This document shows positions 32,816 through 42,927 of a DNA stretch of 64,000 nt, piece after piece (position 1 is the stretch's first letter; the number at the start of each line of letters is the position of its first letter). Source of the stretch: Nemertoderma westbladi (taxonomy: Eukaryota > Xenacoelomorpha > Nemertodermatida > Nemertodermatidae). A program made the translations under genes and the position numbers. The stretch covers positions 1 through 64,000 of the forward strand of contig JAUCBJ010001196.1 in the NCBI GenBank assembly GCA_032718475.1. Direction: 5' to 3'. Under the pieces are notes generated by a model, which made no database searches, was not told the origin of the DNA, and was given only the letters and a program-made list of their open reading frames with translations.

Positions 32816-33347
32816 GTTGGTCTCCACAGTTTCTACATACGTTTTCCAAGTTGGTTGGTTGTGATTTAGCGGTACTTTGGTTTCCGTCTGGAAGAGTTTG
32901 AGTGGGACCGATTGTAAACCGATGTTATCTTGTCAATGGGTCGGCCCCAGCCAATAATTAATTATTTACATTTTGTTCACTTCCATTGTCTGAGCGATCC
33001 GCACACAGTTCACCAACTTGGGCTGTGGAAGAACCTAGGAGTCCTTGTGCAAGATTCCTGCTGTGCGAGATTCCTTCTTATATGAAATATTAATGTTCAT
33101 TTTAATTCTTATAAACTCTTTAGAATTATTTCTTACTTTTTATATTTATATTATGATATCGATATTATAATGATATTTATCTTATACGTATATTATGTGC
33201 ATTATAGGCCTATATACTTTTATTACACATTATATACTTTTATTACACATTATATACTTTTATTACTGTATATATTTATAGTCTCCGAGCATAAATTGAA
33301 TTGTTAAAAAATAGTAGTAATAATTCCCCAAATTTGTTTTAATGCAG
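32816..33347. other. Non-coding stretch before lectin exon
   Basis: No gene is visible. Bases 33210-33265 hold about three copies of a 21-bp unit (TATATACTTTTATTACACAT). A pyrimidine-rich stretch ending AATGCAG at 33341-33347 is a good splice acceptor for the following exon. Confidence 0.5.
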
Positions 33348-33628
33348 TATACAACCAAGCTCTTGGACAACCTACTGGTCAAAGCAGTGAGTTTCGTCTT
33401 CTTCCGACGACTACTTCCGATGACTCTTCTTCCGCCAAGGCAGTGGATGGCAATGTGAATGGAGAGTGGAGCCAGGGTAGTTGTATGCACACCTGTTGGT
33501 CGCCATCGGAATGCGGCGATACAATTCATTGGTGGTGGGTTGATTTAGGTGAAGAGATACCTGTTGGGGAAGTCAAAGTCTATAATCGTGTAGACACCTT
33601 CTCTACCGACAAGATAATTGGAACTAGG
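33348..33628 (+). CDS. Internal exon of an F-type lectin / discoidin-like domain protein
   Basis: Between acceptor TTTTAATGCAG and donor AGG|GTAAAG lies a 281-bp open segment. It contains NQALGQPTGQSS, KAVDGNVNGEW, SCMHTCW, WWWVDLGEEIP, VKVYNRVD and IIGTR. These blocks follow the fucolectin/F5-8 type C pattern (A..AVDGN, HT, WW.VDLG, V.V.NR.D). The CC pair and the exact R-x-D-x4-R/K spacing of fucose-binding F-type lectins are not kept, so sugar binding is uncertain. No other exon is recognised nearby. It may be part of a host gene with long TE-filled introns, or a gene fragment. Confidence 0.7.
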
Positions 33629-33859
33629 GTAAAGTGGAGAGATTTACTTAATTAATATAATATACCTCTATTAATTTTAGATGAGGACACTTCAATTAAT
33701 ACATCAATGAATCCTGCCCCCATCCTTGGGACCACGGATACTGCAAATAAATCCGGACGGTCTCTACGACGTGCCATTCATTTTTTAATTTCTGGAAAAG
33801 ACAGATAAAATAGCTACCAATGTTTATAAACATTAATCAATACAAAAACACACTAAAAA

Positions 33860-34273
33860 ATGTTTAATTGTTTTAACTCGACCCTGTATCATATATCCGG
33901 CTGTCTACCGATGTCTGCCACTGCAATCAGACAGTGTATGGGCACACAGGTACGCACGCTGTCATGCCCCAACACTCCATTGCAACTGGCCTTCCGCCTC
34001 TCCGCACAACACAACTACGATAACAAGGTTGGTCCACATGCAGGTTTGCTCGGTGGCTACCACCAAGCAACTCGTACCTTTGAATTGCCTAAGTGGTACT
34101 CGATCATGTCATTTGCTTATGACCCCCGAGCCCTCTGCTCGCGCATAAACATTTGCCAACCGACACTTACGGACCAGTTCAACGGTATGTTTGTCGCCAG
34201 TTGCCTGAGTCACCAATCGAAGTCCCTTGACGTTAGGAGGAAACGAATTCTGGAATTTTACAACATCCCATGA
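33860..34273 (+). CDS. Unrecognised 137-residue ORF, possibly a LINE 3' end
   Basis: Starts MFNCFNSTLYHISG and ends LEFYNIP. It is rich in Cys, His and Arg, and no known domain is seen. About 170 bp downstream the sequence reads CCGGTTTAACG followed by (GAAAT)n at 34500-34517, which looks like the 3' tail of a non-LTR element. The ORF may therefore be the end of a LINE-encoded protein. Low confidence that it is expressed. Confidence 0.35.
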   Translation: MFNCFNSTLYHISGCLPMSATAIRQCMGTQVRTLSCPNTPLQLAFRLSAQHNYDNKVGPHAGLLGGYHQATRTFELPKWYSIMSFAYDPRALCSRINICQPTLTDQFNGMFVASCLSHQSKSLDVRRKRILEFYNIP

Positions 34274-34854
34274 GACACACGGCTATCACACCACAAATCA
34301 TCAATACCACTACGCTCGAATAACACTACACGTGATCCGACCTACACTACTGGTATCCTTGGCACATACCTTAGTCACTATTTCTCATTAATTTTGGTGA
34401 TCTTCTGTTACTGTTGCTATTTTATTTAATTATTGTGTATGTTCGACATCAAGGCCCGACCCTTTTACTATTAAAGTGCCGGCTTGACCGGTTTAACGTT
34501 GAAATGAAATGAAATGAATGTTTTCTCAAAAACCAAATAACCTTTAAAAAGCTCTAGCTAACATAAACTAAAATTACTCACTAGTGATGTTCAATACTAA
34601 TCAATAAGGAAATCAAGGAAAATGATGATCTTAAAAACTTAGGATACGGGAGGGCCTGGGCACTCGTGGGCAGTCCAATTAATTGATACCAGAAAGTTTA
34701 AAAACTACAGAATGTTCGAAGTAAGTAATAAACATTAAACATATTATTCAATGTTTTAGAGGGGGAAATACGGATTCATACACCTTCAGCAAAAACCTCG
34801 TATAACAACCTCGTTATACTGTTGATTTTGCTTCGGGTATAATTTTGCGTAGAG
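34274..34854. other. Non-coding stretch
   Basis: Includes the (GAAAT)n tail noted above. Otherwise A/T-rich with no supported gene. Confidence 0.4.
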
Positions 34855-35010
34855 GTATAGCCTACATAGAGGCTACATGTAGGTATGTGTAGCCTACATA
34901 GAGCCTACATGTAGGTATAGCAAGCCGGCACAGCATTCTTAAAAATGCAGCTGCAATGCAGCATGCCGATCCTAGTAGTATGTGTAGCCTATATAGAGGC
35001 TACATGTAGG
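34855..35010. repeat. 32-bp minisatellite, block 1
   Basis: About three monomers of TGTGTAGCCTACATAGAGGC plus TACATGTAGGTA, interrupted by a 60-bp RTE 3'-end fragment at 34921-34980. Confidence 0.85.
34921..34980 (+). mobile_element. 60-bp 3'-end fragment of RTE LINE in minisatellite
   Basis: Identical or nearly so to 38987-39046 (CAAGCCGGCACAGCATTC...CCTAGTAGTA), the 3' end of the nearby RTE LINE. It is embedded in minisatellite monomers. The right junction with TGTGTAGCC is the same as at 39046/39047. Confidence 0.8.
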
Positions 35011-35244
35011 CCATACGATCCCTAGTGCCTTCTGCTGCGATTCTACTCTCTTGTCTGCCATGATTTGTTCCTTTACCGTCATAGGTTTATCTAGTTTTAC
35101 CCCCGGTTGTTTATCCTCTATGGCTTCCATGAATTCTTTAGAGTTAGACTGGAATTTCGTCAAGTTAAATCCTGACTTCTTCAGGATGTCGCGAACTTCG
35201 CGCCCTGTGTCGAGGATCTCCTTAACTGAGTTTCCAGAACCCAT
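35011..35244 (-). pseudogene. BEL/Pao RT fragment (thumb/connection region)
   Basis: The minus frame encodes LKKSGFNLTKFQSNSKEFMEA and QQKALGIVW, the conserved GF.L.KW.SN...ALG.W stretch after the YMDD of BEL/Pao reverse transcriptases. Only ~75 residues remain. It lies between a minisatellite block and the RTE LINE. It comes from a different BEL lineage than BEL-1/2 or too diverged a copy to tell. Non-functional. Confidence 0.6.
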
Positions 35245-35394
35245 TCCATCATAAGATATTCCATATCATATCATATACTATAACATATTCCATCATATAG
35301 AAACCGTGTCGAATCATATCGGTCGCCTTCTCGTTGTACTCCTCCTCTTTGCCCTCCACTGTGTCTCTTACTTGTTGTCAGGTCAGGTATTCTA
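35245..35394. other. A/T-rich spacer with CATAT repeats
   Basis: ATATTCCATATCATATC-type simple repeat at 35256-35300. No gene. Confidence 0.4.
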
Positions 35395-35808
35395 GGTCAT
35401 TGATCAAGAAAACTTGCCACCTCCATGCAGCATAAAGGAGGTGCCACTTGTAGCTGCATAGACCCTCTTACTAGGGCAAATCTGGTCCTGTAACTAGGAC
35501 CCCCTTTGTTCTGGGATAAGGACGCCCTTGGTCCTGGATTAAGGACCCATATACTTGGCTGCAGGGGTATATAGCCTGACAAGGCAGATGGTGATCTACC
35601 AATGGCTGGACAGGAGTAGAGTGTTCTCATGTCCACTCTGAGAGCACTTCACTGCGACCTGCACCTGGCAGCAAGGGTACAGGGCATGACCCAGCAGATG
35701 AGCTGCAACAGCCAATGGTGGGTCATGTACGCCAGAGTAGATATGGGTGATGGGCCTCATATCTGACTCCATTGCGACACCCACCCTGTGCAATGGCAAA
35801 CCAGGGTG

Positions 35809-35850
35809 TGGTATTTGCCCCGAGAGCTGACTCGGCAAAAAAGCACCCCC
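35809..35850. repeat. 42-bp hairpin sequence, copy 1
   Basis: Perfect match to 51580-51621. Here it lies in the 5' region of the RTE LINE. Confidence 0.9.
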
Positions 35851-36179
35851 TAACCCCCACTATGGATTACATTAGCACAATGCGGAGGTCCGGCCACTAG
35901 AGGCCAGTGGAATTACCGGACACAATCGGCCTCACAGGCGTCAGTTAACTCCTGACCGGCTGCCTGTCTCACCCCCTACTGGAGAGAGAGCAGCCAACAA
36001 TTCTCTGAGTCCCTTTCCTGATAACCTTTCTGGCCCAAACCCTGGGTCACCAGGGAGGCCAGATTGTGATGGGGAGAGGGATTCTGGAGTTGGAGGCTAC
36101 TCTCATGTTCCACCTCGACCAACAAAGCCATTGGTGAATCTGAGGCAAGTCACTAGACTAGCCTCAGTAAACACCCTAA

Positions 36180-38997
36180 CACTCGGGTCCCCAATGCGAC
36201 AAGGTGAGCTGACTGCCTTGGCAGATAAGCTTTCTCGTTCAAGAGCACCGAATGCAGACTGGACAGACTGATGGGGTTCTGATTAAGGACATGAGGGGCG
36301 GTTGGCGACTCGCCCTCGCGTCAGCAGATGATAGTGGCAATGGTGGAATTGGTCTATTGATGAATCCAACTGCACATGCAGCATTGGACAAAATAGACCA
36401 AATCTCTAACGGCATCATCCGTTGCCACTTCTCATGTTCTGGAAAACTGGCTAAGAAGTTTCCTAAGGTGGTTCTGATTGTGTGCTACTCTCCAACTAGT
36501 GTTGCCCCTGTAGAGGAGGTGGAACATTTCTACCACAATCTACAAGCAGCTACTGATGGAGTGGATCAGCATGCATTCTTAACATTCCTCGGAGACTTTA
36601 ATGCAAGTCTGCATCAATCACCTACATCGCCCTGGGTCTATAGCAATAGTATTAACCGAAATTCTGTCCATCTTCAGGATTTTATCTCTGGAAAAGGATT
36701 GTTTTCGGGTGGAACCCAGTTCAAGAAGCGAACGGAAAGCTATGGACTCATAGTGGACCCAGTGGTCACAAGTCCCAGTACGACCCTTCTCCAGTGATCA
36801 CCGCCTTATTGTGGCCAAGGTAAGACTTAGTCTGCGTGCTAGCAGAACAACGAAATCTGCCTTGCCGCGGCATGACTGGTCCTCTCAGTTGCAACAGCCA
36901 AGTGTGAGATCCAGCTTCACACTACAGCTGAGCAACAGGTATGAGGCTCTTGCCTCTGAGGCGGCAGATCACTGTGAGGGCTATACTGCCTTTACAGAAG
37001 CAGTTAAGTTAGCAGATGCAGAAACAGTTCCTGTATACCCTCGAAACAGGAAAAGGGCCCCCTGGACTGACAACAAAATTCAGAAGTGCCGAAATGACCT
37101 TCATAAGGCGCAGAAAGAGTCCCGACTCAAACAGACCACAGCGGCCAAGAATGCAGTTAAGGCTGCATCTAGGTCCCTGAACAGGCAGTACTCTGTTAAT
37201 CTACAGGAGCAAATAAACCAACAGGTTGATGCCATCAATGATGCTGACGATAGCAGGCAATCATCCCAGGCATGGAAATCATCAATTTGCTTACTGGGCG
37301 GAAAAGCCAACCAACCACTAAGGTTAAGGCTGAATCACCAGCCGATCGCCTCAATGGTTGGAAAGCCCACTGCGAAAAGCTCCTCAATAATGACAGGGTA
37401 TTGCCTGATAACTTTATAGAAGTAAAAGTGTCTGAGTCTGTACTCCCAGATATTCCCATTGGCGATATCATCTTTGCAGAAGTGAAGGCTGCTGCAAAGA
37501 GCATTAAGACCAATCGTGCCAGTGGAGTAGATGGTGTTCACCCTGAGGTCTTTAAAATACCAGAGTGTTTAAAACTCATCTATCCCATCATAGTAGACAT
37601 GTACCGTACAACAAGAGTCCCACAAGAAATGAAAACAAATAAGTTGGTGCCAGTTCCCAAGAAGGGCAACCTAACACTCTATGGTTCTTTTCGGGGAATC
37701 TCATTGATCTCGATTGCTGCAAAGTTATACAATAGGATTCTATTAAATCGCATCAGGGATCCCATTGAGAGACTGCTCCGTGTTAATCAGAATGGGTTCC
37801 GTAAAGGTCATGGGACCATGGAGCCCATTTTGGCACTTTGAAGGATAATTGAAGAATTATCAAAAAAGAAAGACAGGCATCTGGCTGTTATCTTTGTTGA
37901 CTTCTTCAAGGCCTTTGATTCAGTCTCTCGCTCACGTTTGTTCAGCATACTTTTATTATATGGGATTCCTGATGAAATTATTGCAGCAATCAGATCAGTA
38001 TACAATGGTTCGACAACATTTGTGTCTACTGTTGACGGTGACACAGAACCATTTGGAGTGTTATGGGGCGTCCTCCAAGGAGACACACTTGCACCATTCT
38101 TGTTCATTATTGTGGTTGACTATGTTCTACGCATGTCCTTAGATCACCATAATGATGATGGGGTGATGATAACTCCACCTACTGGCTCCAGAAGTCGAGG
38201 GAATCTTGCCAAGTACATAACTGATCTAGACTTTGCTGATGACTTAGGAGTACTCTCTGAATCATTAGAGGGAGCCCAACGGCTCCTCAGCTCATTAGAA
38301 CATGCTGCTTCTAGTGTTGGTTTTATTAACTCCAGAAAGACCAAAATCTTGACAGTTAACTTTGAAAGTCCTCAGCAAGTCTCTGATCGGATGAGCATAA
38401 GCTCAAAGGATGGTATGCTTGAGCATGTGGACGACTTCTGTTACCTGGGATCATGGATCCGGAAGTCAGGTGAGGACCTTCGAATACGTAAGGGAAAGGC
38501 ATGGGCAGCCTTGAATAGGCATTCCAAGATTTGGAAGTCACCGAGAATTAATCGGAAACTTAAGGTCCGATTATTTAGAGCAGCAGTAGTTCCAGTACTC
38601 CTCTACGGGAGTCCATGCTGGGCTCTAACTGCTGAGGACTCCAAATCTCTGGATGGCACATTCACAAGAATGCTACGCCGGGTTCATTGTGTCAAGTACA
38701 ATGCACAAATCTCCAACCAGACACTATATAACATTGGAGGTGTCACATTGGTTCCCCCAAGCTTGACACTAGAACAAAATCGCCTCCGCTTTGCAGGACA
38801 TTGCTTTCGCCGTGAGGACCAGCCAGTGCATAATCTTGTACTTTGGCACCCTCATTGAGTGAATAAGCATGGTGGACATCCCATAGCTTTCTTGAGACGC
38901 ATCTTAAAGGACACTGGCCTTGAAGATGCGGATGATCTAGCAAATGTTATGGGTGATAGGGAGTTGTGGCGGTGCAATTTTGTTGACAAGCCGGCAC
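36180..38997 (+). pseudogene. RTE-like ORF2: AP endonuclease and reverse transcriptase
   Basis: Endonuclease remains are spread over 36180-36797 (LGDFNASL is the APE Gly-Asp-Phe-Asn motif). The linker is at 36811-37300. RT fingers are at 37272-37841 (SIKTNRASGVDGVHPEV, NQNGFRKGHGTME), motif A is near 37905 in another frame, and 37938-38858 holds WGVLQGDTLAPFLF (motif B), DLDFADDLGVL (motif C) and the C-terminal RTE signature LRFAGHCFRREDQ. Frameshifts occur near 36795, 37300 and 37840-37930, and TGA at 38856-38858 ends the frame 140 bp early. The 53333-53515 copy lacks that stop. Confidence 0.85.
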
Positions 38998-39046
38998 AGC
39001 ATTCTTAAAAATGCAGCTGCAATGCAGCATGCCGATCCTAGTAGTA

Positions 39047-42000
39047 TGTGTAGCCTACATAGAGCCTACCTGTAGGTATGTGTAGCCTACATAGAGGCTA
39101 CATTTTTTGTGTAACCTACATAGAGGCTACATATAGATATGTGTAGCCTACATAGAACGTACATGTAGGTATGTGTAGCCTACATAGAGGCTACATGTAG
39201 GTATGTGTATGTGTAACCTACATAGAGGCTACGTCTAGGTATGTGTACCCTACATAGAGGCTACATGTAGGTATCTGTAGCCTACATAGAGGCTACATGT
39301 AGGTATGTGTAGCCTACATAGAGGCTACATGTAGGTATGTGTAGCCTACATAGAGGCTACATGTAGGTATGTGTAGCCTACATATAGGCTACATGTAGGT
39401 ATGTGTATGTGTAACCTACATAGAGGCTACATGTAGGTATGTGTAGCCTACATAGAGGCTACATGTAGGTATGTGTAGCCTACACAGAGGCTACATGTAG
39501 GTATGTGTAGCCTACATAGAGGCTACATGTAGGTATGTGTAGCCTACATAGAGGCTACATGTAGGTATGTGTAGCCTACATAGAGGCTACATGTAGGTAT
39601 GTGTAGCCTACATAGAGGCTACATGTAGGTATGTGTATGTGTAACCTACATAGAGGCTACATGTAGGTATGTGTAGCCTACATAGAGGCTACATGTAGGT
39701 ATGTATAGCCTACACAGAGGCTACATGTAGGTATGTGTAGCCTACATAGAGACTACATGTAGGTATGTGTAACCTACATAGAGGCTACATGTAGGTATGT
39801 GTAGCCTACATAGAGCCTACATGTAGGTATGTGTAGCCTACATAGAGGCTACATGTAGGTATGTGTAGCCTACATAGAGGCTGCATGTAGGTATGTGTAG
39901 CCTATATAGAGGCTACATGTAGGTATGTGTAGCCTATATAGAGGCTACATGTAGGTATGTGTAACCTACATAGAGGCTACATGTAGGTATGTGTAGCCTA
40001 CATAGAGGCTGCATGTAGGTATGTGTAGCCTATATAGAGGCTACATGTAGGTATGTGTAGTCTACATATAGCCTACATAGAGACTACATGTAGGTATGTG
40101 TAACCTACATAGAGTCTACATGTAGGTATGTGTAGCCTACATTGAGGCTACATGTAGGTATGTGTAGTCTACATATAGCCTACATAGAGGTTACATGTAG
40201 GTATGTGTAACCTACATAGAGGCTACATGTAGGTATGTGTAGCCTGCATAGAGGCTACATGTAGGTATGTGTAGTCTACATAGAGGCTACATGTAGGTAT
40301 GTGTATGTGTAACCTACATAGAGGCTACATGTAGGTATGTGTAGCCTACATAGAGGCTACATGTAGGTATGTGTAGCCTACATAGAGGCTACATGTAGGT
40401 ATGTGTAGCCTACATAGAGCCTACATGTAGGTATGTGTAGCCCACATAGAGCCTACATGTAGGTATGTGTAACCTACATAGAGGCTACATGTAGGTATGT
40501 GTAACCTACATAGAGGCTACATGTAGGTATGTGTAGCCTACATAGAGCCTACATGTAGGTATGTGTAGCCCACATAGAGCCTACATGTAGGTATGTGTAA
40601 CCTACATAGAGCCTACATGTAGGTATGTGTAACCTACATAGAGGCTACATGTAGGTATGTGTAACCTACATAGAGGCTACATGTAGGTATGTGTAGCCTA
40701 CATAGAGGCTACATGTAGGTATGTGTAGCCTACATAGAGCCTACATGTAGGTATGTGTAGCCTACATAGAGGCTACATGTAGGTATGTGTATCCTACATA
40801 GAGGCTACATGTAGTTATGTGTAGCCTACATAGAGGCTACATGTAGTTATGTGTAGCCTACAAAGAGGCTACATGTAGGTATGTGTAGCCTACATAGAGG
40901 CTACATGTAGGTATGTGTAGCCTACATAGAGCCTACATGTAGGCATGTGTAGCCTACATAGAGGCTACATGTAGGTATGTGTATCCTACATAGAGGCTGC
41001 ATGTAGGTATATGTAGCCTACATAGAGGCTACTTGTAGGTATGTGTAGTCTACATAGGGCCTACATAGAGGCTACATGTAGGTATGTGTAGCCTACATAG
41101 AGGCTACATGTTGGTATGTGTAGCCTACATAGAGCCTACATGTAGGTATGTGTAGCCTACATAGAGGCTACATGTAGGTATGTGTAGCCTACATAGAGGC
41201 TGCATGTAGGTATGTGTAACCTACATAGAGGCTACATGTAGGTATGTGTAGTCTACATAGAGACTACATAGAGGCTACATGTAGGTATGTGTAGTCTACA
41301 TAGAGACTACATAGAGGCTACATGTAGGTATGTGTAGCCTACATAGAGGCTACATGTAGGTATGTGTAGCCAACATAGAGGCTACATGTAGGTATGTGTA
41401 ACCTACATAGAGGCTACATGTAGGTATGTGTAACCTACATAGAGGCTGCATGTAGGTATGTGTAGACTACATAAAGGCTACATGTAGGTATGTGTAGCCT
41501 ACATAGAGTCTACATGTAGGTATGTGTAACCTACATAGAGGCTGCATGTAGGTATGTGTAACCTACAGAGGCTACATGTAGGTATGTGTAGACTACATAG
41601 AGGCTACATGTAGGTATGTGTAGACTACATAAAGGCTACATGTAGGTATGTGTAACCTACATAGAGGCTACATGTAGGTATGTGTAGACTACATAGAGGC
41701 TACATGTAGGTATGTGTAGACTACATAGAGGCTACATGTAGGTATGTGTAACCTACATAGAGGCTGCATGTAGGTATGTGTAACCTACATAGAGGCTACA
41801 TGTAGTTATGTGTAGACTACATAGAGGCTACATGTAGGTATGTGTAACCTACATAGAGGCTACATGTAGTTATGTGTAGACTACATAGAGGCTACATGTA
41901 GGTATGTGTAACCTACATAGAGGCTACATGTAGTTATGTGTAGACTACATAGAGGCTACATGTAGGTATGTGTAGACAACATAGAGGCTACATGTAGGTA

Positions 42001-42309
42001 TGTGTAACCTACATAGAGGCTGCATGTAGGTATGTGTAACCTACATAGAGGCTACATGTAGGTATGTGTAGCCTACATAGAGGCTACATGTAGGTATGTG
42101 TAACCTACATAGAGGCTGCATGTAGGTATGTGTAGCCTACGTAGAGGCTACATGTAGGTATGTGTAGCCTACATAGAGGCTACATGTAGGTATGTGTAAC
42201 CTACATAGAGGCTGCATGTAGGTATGTGTAGCCTACATAGAGGCTACATGTAGGTATGTGTAACCTACATAGAGCCTACATAGAGGCTACAGTACATGTA
42301 GGTATGTGT
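39047..42309. repeat. 32-bp minisatellite, block 2 (3.26 kb)
   Basis: About 100 head-to-tail monomers of TGTGTAGCCTACATAGAGGC/TACATGTAGGTA. Each has a 6-bp stem (TAGCCT-ACATAG-AGGCTA) and the perfect palindrome CCTACATGTAGG. Variants (AACC, GACT, GTTATG, inserted TGTGTA) are not random. A ~230-bp higher-order unit repeats near 39401 and 39631, and 64-bp dimers repeat at about 41789, 41853 and 41917. There are no unique spacers. Confidence 0.97.
42302..42309. repeat. 8-bp target duplication GTATGTGT, left copy
   Basis: Matches 47310-47317 exactly. The flanking DNA on both sides is minisatellite. Confidence 0.7.
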
Positions 42310-42927
42310 TGCCGGTATTCCCGACACCAGGGGGAAAACGCCGATGCTGGTGGCGGAATTTTCGGACCACTTGATTCCGGCCAGTCACCGGATATTGGGA
42401 GTGGAGAAGGAGATATTACCTGAGATGCAGGATTGCGGGTAGAGAAAAAGTTTCATAGGTTGGATATAATCTTTAATGTAACTGAACTCTGATTGAACCC
42501 TGGTTGAGAATAATTTGGGCTTCCCCAAACCAATATACCAAATATTCACAATAATACACGAATATATATTATTATTATTATTATTATTATCAACACTCAG
42601 ACCATGGTAAAATAAACATTCATGCGATAAACATAATAAATTATACATGCACTAAATTATAAGTAATTATAAAAGGGGAGAAGACCGCCCAGGCTTTAAC
42701 TGCACTTATATAAAATAAGGTATGAACAATAATTAAAGAAAGCAAATACACTATAAATAAATCAGGAACATTGATTATATCTATTTACTAAATATTAAAG
42801 CGAATAAAAACTAATGAAACAGTAGTGAAGCAGAAACCGTACCGGTACTAAAAACCAATTAATTACATGACGAATCTGAATTAAAAATAAGTAAAAAATA
42901 ATTAATTAAAAAAATAGTTAAAAAGGA

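Larger units (their letters stand above)
35395..39046 (+). mobile_element. RTE-like LINE, 5' region to 3' end
   Basis: A ~0.85-kb 5' region without a clear ORF1 is followed by an endonuclease-RT ORF2 (36180-38997) and a short 3' end finishing CCTAGTAGTA. Two further copies of the 3' end (34921-34980 and 53326-53556) fix the 3' boundary. The 5' boundary is approximate. Confidence 0.8.

Noticed and set aside
39047-42309. CRISPR-like regular repeat array
   Set aside because: Monomers are directly adjacent and no unique spacers exist; this is a eukaryotic minisatellite.
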